NCBI GenBank assembly: GCA_964533375.1 | Contig: CAZHLW010000001.1 | Coordinates: 248,001 to 312,000, forward strand | DNA length: 64,000 nucleotides | Direction: 5' to 3' | DNA from: CALREJ01 sp964533375 | GTDB lineage: Bacteria > Patescibacteriota > Gracilibacteria > Peribacterales > Peribacteraceae | Shown here: one piece after another, positions 57,687 through 64,000 of the stretch | Layout: each line of letters starts with the position of its first letter | Position numbering within the stretch: position 1 is the stretch's first letter | Notes under the pieces: model-generated | The model's database searches: none | What the model saw: the letters and a program-made list of their open reading frames with translations, nothing else | What the model was told of the DNA's origin: nothing | Program-made: the position numbers and the translations under genes

Positions 57687-58367
57687 ATGAAAAAATTCCT
57701 CCCCCTCGCGATTGTTGCGGTTGTTGTCGGCCTGTATTTCTTTATGAGCAGAGAGACGATCAGCTGGAAAACTGTGCACAGCTCGGTATCGAACCTGAGC
57801 TTCCTGTATCCGGTCAAATCCACATCCGGTGATGAGCCGCTCAAGGGAACGATTGAAAGCATTGTTGCGTACGATCACGTTCCGGGTGGCATCGGGGACT
57901 GGACGGTATCCACTGCCGCAAAGAATGCCGTGATCGCCACCATGAGCTGTGCCCCGCTGACCGCAACGGGAATCTACCTGCCGGTTGATGGATCAAAGCC
58001 CATGCAGTGCGGAGTCGTGAAAAGTACTGATGGACTCGTATCTGCCTATATGGTCGGTATCGGGCATCCCTTTGAGGGAACCGCGTATCCGGAGAGTGCG
58101 GTCATCACCTTTAGGGACACAGATGCCGCCATACTGAGCAAAGTGGTTGCTTTCCCAATCACTGAAGATGAGGCAAACGAAAAGGTCGACGAATTCGTTG
58201 CAACCTACCCGTCTGCAGTTATCTGGCCGCCGGATGAAAACGCCAAAGTTCTCTACGCAGATGTCGAAGCAGTGGTGACTGAAGCAGTCAGCACGCCGTC
58301 CCAGGAGGTGATTGATGGTCTTGCGGATCTCAAGAAGATTGCAGAAACTGTCGGGACATCGAAGTAA
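57687..58367 (+). CDS. Signal-anchored hypothetical protein
   Basis: 226 aa from ATG 57687 (MKKFLPLAIVAVVVGLYFFMS anchor). The outer domain begins TISWKTVHSSVSNLSFLYPVKS and contains two Cys (MSCAPLTA, QCGVVKS). The start SFLYPxxS is seen in many anchored CPR and PsbP-like proteins, but no function follows. An extended -10 (TGC-TACACT) ends 9 nt before the ATG. Its stop is adjacent to the convergent cyclo-ligase gene. Confidence 0.65.
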   Translation: MKKFLPLAIVAVVVGLYFFMSRETISWKTVHSSVSNLSFLYPVKSTSGDEPLKGTIESIVAYDHVPGGIGDWTVSTAAKNAVIATMSCAPLTATGIYLPVDGSKPMQCGVVKSTDGLVSAYMVGIGHPFEGTAYPESAVITFRDTDAAILSKVVAFPITEDEANEKVDEFVATYPSAVIWPPDENAKVLYADVEAVVTEAVSTPSQEVIDGLADLKKIAETVGTSK

Positions 58368-58955
58368 TCAGTTTACTGCACCAGGCACAATCATCTCGCG
58401 TCCGGTCATCAGCGCATCTACTTTCTGGTCATGCGGTTCCGTGGGGACGCTGTCTGTCAGCTGATGTTCGAGCGCCACGCCCCAGACTGTTGCCTGCGGA
58501 TTCTTCTTGCGCAGTTCTTCTATCCACCGGTCGTAGCCGCCGTTGCCGCGACCGAGGCGGTTGCCGGTGCGGTCAAATCCCACGGCGGGCAGCAGGACAA
58601 CATCGACGTTTGTAAGATCAAGCGCGGGCTGGCTGGGGAGCGGCTCGAGGAGGCCGAACTTTCCGGGGAAGAGATCCTCCAGAGTGGCGATCTTCCGGAA
58701 TTCAAAGGCGGTTTTGGTGAAGCGGGGGATGAAGACGTGATGGCCTTTTTCGAGCAGTGTTTTGATGAGCGGTGCAATGTCTGCTTCGCTCGGCATGGGC
58801 CAGTAGGCGCAAATCGTCAGTGTTCCTTCCGGCAGATTCTCCAGAATGCGGCGGCTGAGGCTCCGGCTTTCGGCAGCGCGTTCGTTGGGGAGCTGCTTCT
58901 TGGCGCGTTCACTGATACGCGTGCGGAGCAGTTGTTTTTCGTCTCTAATATGCAT
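58368..58955 (-). CDS. 5-formyltetrahydrofolate cyclo-ligase
   Basis: A 195-aa enzyme making methenyl-THF from 5-formyl-THF with ATP. Family marks are the basic N-terminal helix KQLLRTRISERAKKQL, YWPMPSEADIAPLI, LLPAVGFDRTGNRLGRGNGGYDRWI (the RxGxGxGYYD-like loop, with GGYDR here) and the C-terminal DALMTGREMI. With glyA on the same strand it supports a working folate cycle. Word repeats (58962-58994) lie just before the ATG. Confidence 0.9.
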   Translation of the reverse strand: MHIRDEKQLLRTRISERAKKQLPNERAAESRSLSRRILENLPEGTLTICAYWPMPSEADIAPLIKTLLEKGHHVFIPRFTKTAFEFRKIATLEDLFPGKFGLLEPLPSQPALDLTNVDVVLLPAVGFDRTGNRLGRGNGGYDRWIEELRKKNPQATVWGVALEHQLTDSVPTEPHDQKVDALMTGREMIVPGAVN

Positions 58956-58961
58956 GCAACG

Positions 58962-58994
58962 AATTGAGAATTGATAATGGAAAATTGAAAATGA
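58962..58994. repeat. GAATTGA word repeat
   Basis: GAATTGAGAATTGATAATGG then AAAATTGAAAATG, between dnaX and the cyclo-ligase start. Confidence 0.5.
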
Positions 58995-59014
58995 CGGATG
59001 GAACTTTTTTTATT

Positions 59015-60487
59015 TTAAAAGATGTCGGCGGCGGCTTCGGCCAGGTTGACTGCTTCTTCATGGGGCATCACCGGACCGCTCTGCAGATCGGTATCCAGCA
59101 CGCACTTCAGTTTGAGCGGAGCGTGGAACAAGGCTTCCAGTGCGCTGTCGACCGTGCGGGCGCCTTCGGGGGAGGAGGCTTTGTCGCGGTGGAAAGACGA
59201 GCCGAATGCGACCACCACATTGTTGCCTTCCAGTGCATGCAGGCGGCCGTTTTTGAGTGACATGCGGACGAAGGCGGGTTCCGCTTTTTCAATAATACTT
59301 GGCCAGGCTGCTTTGAGTGATGGCAGATCAATACTTCCTGATGATTGTAGTGCAGGGGGAGTGACGACGGGATCAGGGATGACCGGTGCTGCTTGAACAG
59401 GGGCAGGTTTTTTGATGACAACCTCAGGCTTTTTATCTATCACTGATGTCGCCGCTTTTGGCATCGCAGGTGCTGCATTTGTCATCGGCTGCATAAGAGA
59501 CAGCAGCGCCGATTCCAGAACGAGCCCCGGGACCGGTGCAATTCTCAGACTCTTGATGGCGTCCATCAGCGTGTCGAGCATGACTACAAATGCAGCTGTG
59601 TCCTGCTTCTTTTCAACTGCTGCATGCAGACGGTTTCGCACTTCTTCCAGGAGCAGACGTGTGACATTTTCAAAAGGGACTGCCGTTTCTTCCATGGTCC
59701 GGACAAGTGTGATGATGGTCTGTCTGTCGCCGCTTTCGATGGCGCTCAGAACCTGTTCCACATACTCGTGACCGGATTCACCGGTGCGCTCTTTTACATC
59801 GCTGACGGTGATATCTTTCGAGAGTGAGCGCAGCTGATCGAGCAGGGAAATGGCGTCTCGCATGCTGCCGCCGCTACTGTGGGCGATGGCCTGCAGGGCT
59901 TTGTCTTCAATACTGATTGCCTCTGCATCCGCAATGAAACGCAGTCTGCCGACAACATCTTCTTCGCGAATTTGCCGGAAGAGGAAGCGCTGGCAGCGCG
60001 ACTGGATGGTGGCGGGAATTTTGTGGAGTTCGGTCGTGGCCAGAATGAAGTATGCGTAGGCAGGCGGCTCTTCGAGGGTTTTCAGGAGCGCGTTGAACGC
60101 TTCTTTCGTGAGCATGTGGACTTCATCAATGATGTACACTTTTGCCTTTGCCACCACCGGTGTGAACTGGATTTTTTCGAGCAGGCTGCGGATATCGTCT
60201 ATACCGCGGTTCGATGCTGCATCAATTTCAATCAGATCCACCAGGTTTCCTTCCTCAATTGCTTTGATGATGTTGTTTTTCAGGACGGCATCGTCAATAG
60301 TCCGTGTGAGTAATTCTTTCGCCAGAATGCGTGCAATAGACGTTTTTCCCGTTCCGCGGATACCTGCAAAGAGGTAGGCGTGCGCGAGTTTGTCCTGGGT
60401 GACTGCCTGGTTGAGAGTATCGACAATAGGGCTCTGACCGGCAACGTCGGCAAAGGTTTTCGGGCGGTACTGGCGGTAGAGAGACAT
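59015..60487 (-). CDS. dnaX: DNA polymerase III subunit gamma/tau, without zinc module
   Basis: A 490-aa clamp-loader ATPase. Walker A is GIRGTGKTS (residues 42-50), Walker B VYIIDEVHM (117-125), and IQSRCQR is the SRC motif. In the usual protein four Cys form a zinc module between Walker A and VDLIEIDAAS; here residues 60-80 read TRTIDDAVLKNNIIKAIEEG with no Cys. The C-terminal region (about 370-490) is a tau-like extension with KKPEVVIKKPAPVQ. TATACT ends 9 nt before the ATG. Confidence 0.93.
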   Translation of the reverse strand: MSLYRQYRPKTFADVAGQSPIVDTLNQAVTQDKLAHAYLFAGIRGTGKTSIARILAKELLTRTIDDAVLKNNIIKAIEEGNLVDLIEIDAASNRGIDDIRSLLEKIQFTPVVAKAKVYIIDEVHMLTKEAFNALLKTLEEPPAYAYFILATTELHKIPATIQSRCQRFLFRQIREEDVVGRLRFIADAEAISIEDKALQAIAHSSGGSMRDAISLLDQLRSLSKDITVSDVKERTGESGHEYVEQVLSAIESGDRQTIITLVRTMEETAVPFENVTRLLLEEVRNRLHAAVEKKQDTAAFVVMLDTLMDAIKSLRIAPVPGLVLESALLSLMQPMTNAAPAMPKAATSVIDKKPEVVIKKPAPVQAAPVIPDPVVTPPALQSSGSIDLPSLKAAWPSIIEKAEPAFVRMSLKNGRLHALEGNNVVVAFGSSFHRDKASSPEGARTVDSALEALFHAPLKLKCVLDTDLQSGPVMPHEEAVNLAEAAADIF

Positions 60488-60567
60488 GAGGAAGGGAGTA
60501 TAAAGGATGTCGCATTTTTGTCGAAGTATTTGCGTTCTTTTGAAGCTCCTGCCATTCTGGGCGCACT

Positions 60568-61164
60568 ATGAAACACCCCCTCCTCCTTACTGTCTCTTTT
60601 CTTGCTTTAACCGCCTGTGTTGATACAACAGGCCTGAGCGATCAGTCCACAAAGACCATTCATCCCGATACCAACGCCAACGCAGCCGTGACCGTTGTGG
60701 AATACGGCGATCTCGAGTGTCCTGCCTGCAAAACCGCACTTACGACTCTTGCCGAGCCGATCATTGCACAGTACGGATCGCAGATCCGGTTTGAGTTCCG
60801 TCATTTCCCGCTTGCATCCATCCATCCGTTTGCCATGGAAGCCGCAGAAGCGAGCGAGTGTGCTGCGGATCAGGGGAAGTTCTGGGAATTCCTGGACATC
60901 GACTACGCAAATCAGGAACAGCTGAGCAAGCAGTCCATTGAAGACTGGGGCGAGGAAATCGGACTCGATATGGATCTCTTCAGCCGCTGCCGCAGTTCGA
61001 ACATCAAGCGGAAAATGATCCTGGCTGAATACGATGCAGGAGCAGCCGCCGGCGTCCGCGGGACGCCGACCTTCTTTGTGAATGGTGTCATTGTCCCCGC
61101 AACAGTCGGTGACCTTGGCAAAGCAATCCAGACTGCCGTCGGATCAGCGGGAAGCAGGCTCTAG
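60568..61164 (+). CDS. DsbA-like thioredoxin-fold lipoprotein
   Basis: A 198-aa lipoprotein (lipobox LTAC, Cys17). The thioredoxin fold of the DsbA/BdbD type starts VTVVEYGDLECPACKTAL, with active site C51-P-A-C54, then FRHFPLASIHPFAMEAAEASECAADQGKFWEF and the cis-Pro loop VRGTPTFFVNG. It probably forms or shuffles disulfides outside the membrane, a natural need given the Cys-repeat secreted proteins nearby. TGC-CATTCT ends 9 nt before the ATG. Convergent with the DM13 lipoprotein. Confidence 0.87.
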   Translation: MKHPLLLTVSFLALTACVDTTGLSDQSTKTIHPDTNANAAVTVVEYGDLECPACKTALTTLAEPIIAQYGSQIRFEFRHFPLASIHPFAMEAAEASECAADQGKFWEFLDIDYANQEQLSKQSIEDWGEEIGLDMDLFSRCRSSNIKRKMILAEYDAGAAAGVRGTPTFFVNGVIVPATVGDLGKAIQTAVGSAGSRL

Positions 61165-61172
61165 GCTGCTGC

Positions 61173-61748
61173 TCAGAACTGAACGAAACCGTAGGGCATA
61201 CCGAGCGCGCTGTCCCAAATGACCAGCGACCGGATGTTCTCCAGTGTCTTTTTTTCCGGGATGACATATTCCTGCGCACCGTACGGGTTGCTCAGAAGCC
61301 CCAGATCGATGTCGCCAGACTGCGGGAAGTCACCCTGGCGGGGATCGACGGTGCCCGACAGGTACACATGGAGTGACGGACCCGGCGTACTGATGAAATC
61401 AGGGCTGAAAAAGACGCTGCCGTTTACCATGAGGGCAGTACCAAGCACCAGGGAGCGTTCGCTGATGAATTCACCGTATTTGCCGCTCTGACGCAGGGCG
61501 ATGGCATCCTGCACGCGTTCGACGGCCTGTTCGCGCGTCCGGTCCACAATCGCTTTCTTACCCGTATCCTGCAGCAGCGGATCGCTTGCCACGTCCAGTG
61601 TGACCATCTGTTCGGACAGGTCTGTGTAGTAGAGCTGTGCGAAGAGGGGATTTCTGAGGGTATCTTCCAGGCTGATTGTTGCGGTATTCCCGCTGCAGGC
61701 AACAAGAACGAGAGGGGCAAGGAAGAGGGCGAGACGTGCGTGTTTCAT
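61173..61748 (-). CDS. DM13-domain lipoprotein
   Basis: A 191-aa lipoprotein (lipobox LVAC, Cys18). The C-terminal 100 residues match the DM13 domain: ALMVNGSVFFSPDFISTPGPSLHVYLSG, GDIDLGLLSNPYGAQEYVIPEKKTLENIRSLVIWDSALGMPYGFVQF. DM13 domains are proposed electron-transfer modules that often use a Cys in the IWC position; here that position reads IWD, so the redox Cys is missing. It is tail to tail with a DsbA-like lipoprotein. Confidence 0.8.
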   Translation of the reverse strand: MKHARLALFLAPLVLVACSGNTATISLEDTLRNPLFAQLYYTDLSEQMVTLDVASDPLLQDTGKKAIVDRTREQAVERVQDAIALRQSGKYGEFISERSLVLGTALMVNGSVFFSPDFISTPGPSLHVYLSGTVDPRQGDFPQSGDIDLGLLSNPYGAQEYVIPEKKTLENIRSLVIWDSALGMPYGFVQF

Positions 61749-61805
61749 GAGAGGTATGCGGAAAAAGAGGATTCAGTATATCCCAAAAAAGGAGGGAGGC
61801 AACGA

Positions 61806-63611
61806 CTACGCCTTTCCTGCCATGAGCGAAGAATACGTTGGAATGGATTTGGGCGCCTGTACCTGCTTGGAGGATGGAACAATCGCATCCGCTGTACCGT
61901 GTTTGCGGTCCAGAGAGCCATGCAGGGTGAACATGTATCCCATTTTGTCGAGCTGTTTCATGCCCTGCTTCAGTTTGTAGTTGTGGTTGCGGACAATATT
62001 TCTGTGGCGTGCGTACGACAGATCCTTCGGTACGAGTGTGGTCCAGTATCCGAAGAGTTCGTTCTCGGCGTTGATCTCCACTTTATCGAGCACAGACTCG
62101 CGTCCCTGGTCACCCATGTAGAGCACCTGTGGCTTGTGGCAATCGTCGCGGATGGCGGCACGGCTGGCAGTATCACCCTCAATAATATTGCGCTCGAATT
62201 TTCTGCTGTGACCGTTCTCAATGTAGTGCTCCGTCTGCTCCTTGTTGAACTCGCTTTCAGCGTGTATGCGATCTGCATGTTCGTTGCCGTAGTTGTGCTC
62301 ATACACCCATACGCGGTTATACATCAGTTGCAGCAAACGGCCAAAGACACGCGGTCCTTTGCGCATGGCATTGAGATACATCCACTGCAGATCCTCCGGC
62401 ATTTCGCGGATCATCGCGCGCATGTTTTCCGCAATCTCCATGGGGTCCGGCGTCTCTTTTTCTTCCAGCTGCTGTGACGGTTTTTTCTGCGCATGAGTGC
62501 GCAGGTATTCCTGCATGGAATCGAGGTCTTCGTCGTCATCGTATCTGGCCTGCGCAATAGTGAGCACCGCTGCGGCATCGTCCCAGTCTTTCGTATCCAG
62601 CAGGTGGCGGATGCGTTTCTTCATGCTGTCCAGCGCAGGATCTTTTTCTTCAGGGCTGTCACTGTCTTTTATGCGCAGCCGCACTTCCTGCAGATAGCTC
62701 ATGCGCTGTTCGTAATTGAGCAGCAGGAAGGCATTTGCCGTGAGGACCCGCAGACCGCGAGGCGAGCCGTTTTTCCGCATATCTTCATGCAGTTCATTGA
62801 ATGTTTCACGTGCTGCTTTCCAGTTTTGGATGAACGGCTTTACTGTGTCGTTCACAAATGTAAACGGATCATCCGCTTCCATAATACGGTTCAGCCATTC
62901 GCCGACCTTGCTCTTGTGCATGTACCCGGCGCCCGCTGCATCGTCGAGGGTGGCTTTCACCTGGTCGAACAGACCGATGTGTTTCCGTTCGTAGGCAATA
63001 AGCGCCGCTTTGGCTGCATATACTTTGTTCTTGCGTTCCTTGAAGGGGAGCGCCAGGAATTCCTGGATTTTCATCACTTTTCGCAGTTCCGGAATTCTGT
63101 TTTCTTTCACGTTCAGTTTCTTGGCCAGACGGCGGACCTCCAGACGCACTTCGGCGGTTTCTTTCCATCCCGAGAAGTATTCATCGAAGTCATCCATGAT
63201 CCATTTTTTGCGATCCCATTCCAGGACATTGGGGTCGTTGAACCGTTTCATCCATTTGTCCCGGCTGACTTTGCCTATCCACTTTTTTTCCACGGCCTCA
63301 TTCAGCTTTCTTTTGAATTGCGCTTCGTAATCCTGCGCTTCGGAAATGGCTTCGTACAGATACCGGACGTTTTCCTGCATGTACTTCACCTTGCGTTCCG
63401 AGCGGAGGCCTTCCCACATTTTATCGAGCTCTTTGCGTGTTCTTTCATTAATAAGAGGCGTTTGATACATGCGACGGCATTCATCAATACAGAGGTCGAT
63501 TTCCTGCAGGGCTTTGAGGTCTTCCACCTTCCCATCCACCTGATCCTCCACATGCGCTTTGTACATGGTTTCGTGCGAATAGGTGCCGGCACTTGAGGGA
63601 GAGGACGCCAT
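61806..63611 (-). CDS. Large helical cytoplasmic protein, unknown
   Basis: 601 aa from MASSPSSAGTYSHETM; the frame is open 57 bases further upstream. It is almost wholly charged and helical, with Trp-spaced segments (WIGKVSRDKWMKRFNDPNVLEWDRKKWIMDDFDEYFSGWKET, LAKKLNVKENRIPELRKVMKIQEFLALPFKERKNKVYAAKAAL). A later part reads like helical repeats (HLLDTKDWDDAAAVLTIAQARYDDDEDLDSMQEYL). No Cys-rich or catalytic motifs and no membrane segment. I do not recognise the family. Confidence 0.7.
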   Translation of the reverse strand: MASSPSSAGTYSHETMYKAHVEDQVDGKVEDLKALQEIDLCIDECRRMYQTPLINERTRKELDKMWEGLRSERKVKYMQENVRYLYEAISEAQDYEAQFKRKLNEAVEKKWIGKVSRDKWMKRFNDPNVLEWDRKKWIMDDFDEYFSGWKETAEVRLEVRRLAKKLNVKENRIPELRKVMKIQEFLALPFKERKNKVYAAKAALIAYERKHIGLFDQVKATLDDAAGAGYMHKSKVGEWLNRIMEADDPFTFVNDTVKPFIQNWKAARETFNELHEDMRKNGSPRGLRVLTANAFLLLNYEQRMSYLQEVRLRIKDSDSPEEKDPALDSMKKRIRHLLDTKDWDDAAAVLTIAQARYDDDEDLDSMQEYLRTHAQKKPSQQLEEKETPDPMEIAENMRAMIREMPEDLQWMYLNAMRKGPRVFGRLLQLMYNRVWVYEHNYGNEHADRIHAESEFNKEQTEHYIENGHSRKFERNIIEGDTASRAAIRDDCHKPQVLYMGDQGRESVLDKVEINAENELFGYWTTLVPKDLSYARHRNIVRNHNYKLKQGMKQLDKMGYMFTLHGSLDRKHGTADAIVPSSKQVQAPKSIPTYSSLMAGKA

Positions 63612-63686
63612 GGGTGTGAGGCGCATTCTGACGGTTCGTGATACTGAACTCAAGTATTCCCACCACAATATCTAGTGTCTGATCAC

Positions 63687-63791
63687 ATGCCCACCTACTA
63701 TAAATGCCCTCCCGCCTTCGCTCTCTGGAGCTACGGTGGGCAAGAGAAGCCAAAAGTCCGTGTCTTTACTGACCTGTACAAATACGGGTAA
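63687..63791 (+). CDS. Possible 34-aa small protein
   Basis: ATG at 63687 opens a 34-codon frame (MPTYYKCPPAFALWSYGGQE...DLYKYG) ending TAA 12 nt before dcd. TAGTGT ends 8 nt before the ATG, matching the leaderless pattern, and TAAGCT, which includes its stop, ends 9 nt before the dcd ATG. Small and unsupported by family. Confidence 0.35.
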   Translation: MPTYYKCPPAFALWSYGGQEKPKVRVFTDLYKYG

Positions 63792-63803
63792 GCTGCACAT
63801 ATT

Positions 63804-64000
63804 ATGATTCTCTCAGATCGCGATATCAAGAAGGCCATTGAATCCGGACGCGTCAAAATCGACTCCGCGCAACCCGAACTCTTCCGCCACATCCACGCCA
63901 GTTCCATGGACCTGCGCCTGGGCAATACCTTCAAGCTGTACGAACACAGCAAGTTCGCCATCCTCGATCCCAAAAACCCCGAAACATTCACCGACCGCAT
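63804..64000 (+). CDS. dcd: dCTP deaminase, N-terminal part
   Basis: ATG at 63804 begins MILSDRDIKKAIESGRVKID, the family start, followed by IHASSMDLRLGNTFKLYEHS (the SxDLRLG strand). The frame runs off the window at 64000, after about 65 residues. The enzyme makes dUTP from dCTP for thymidylate synthesis. Confidence 0.88.
   Translation, partial: MILSDRDIKKAIESGRVKIDSAQPELFRHIHASSMDLRLGNTFKLYEHSKFAILDPKNPETFTDR

Noticed and set aside
62493..63596. 367-codon open frame on the plus strand
   Set aside because: It is antisense to the large helical protein gene; its hydrophobic Phe/Val/His-rich sequence is typical of an antisense shadow.

Overview
The window looks like a chromosomal segment of a Patescibacteria (CPR) bacterium, plausibly a Peregrinibacteria/Peribacteria-type lineage. 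This is inferred from gene style: many uncharacterised anchored proteins, a TraG/VirB4-like ATPase, DUF4215 Cys-repeat proteins and two-ribbon zinc proteins. No rRNA is present to settle it. TGA is used as stop, so the UGA-to-Gly code of Gracilibacteria and Absconditabacteria does not apply. Coding GC is moderately high and genes are tightly packed on both strands.

Region 1 (1-20000) is the unusual part. Nine large cysteine-rich paralogues (P1-P9, 553-577 aa, about 40 Cys counted in P9) lie head to tail on the minus strand. A tenth (P10) is inverted at 18320-19999. Two TrmB-type regulators on the plus strand interrupt (5418-6206) and cap (16461-17216) the array. Each paralogue reads as two N-terminal zinc ribbons (A1-B1), two related halves of a Cys-rich repeat region (S1-S2), and two C-terminal ribbons (A2-B2). 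The A-B ribbon pair also occurs alone as a 98-aa protein at 24136-24432, with the same Cys spacing. Most paralogues seem to have their own promoter: a -10 box 6-9 nt before the start codon, sometimes formed by the stop region of the upstream paralogue. P9-P8-P7 are instead joined by TGATG stop/start overlaps. I know of no assigned function; this is the best candidate for an undescribed system.

Region 2 (20000-26800) holds an LCP cell-wall ligase with a membrane partner, a DUF1624 protein, a small Cys-rich membrane protein coupled to a CPVC membrane protein, the stand-alone A-B ribbon protein, and rplJ-rplL with a long leader and attenuator.

Region 3 (26800-46000) is mostly housekeeping: a RelA/SpoT enzyme with a degenerate hydrolase site, tig, secF, TPR and surface proteins, a PfkB kinase, tRNA-Cys, tRNA-Ala, trxA, pgi, ruvA, an M23 peptidase, queA and rsmI.

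Region 4 (46000-64000) has a candidate sRNA, gyrA, rpmE, hrcA behind a CIRCE element and followed directly by a TraG/VirB4-like ATPase gene, dgkA, a gene-poor stretch with candidate structured RNA, two DUF4215 proteins, the folate genes glyA and 5-FTHF cyclo-ligase, a dnaX lacking its zinc module, a DsbA-like lipoprotein next to a DM13 lipoprotein, a large helical unknown, and the start of dcd.

Three genome-wide habits are visible. Many starts sit 6-10 nt after a -10 box, which suggests leaderless mRNAs. A REP-like palindrome with compensating stem changes occurs seven times. Short word repeats (GGTTATG, GAATTGA, AAGGTT and others) fill gene boundaries and in two places have entered coding sequence.
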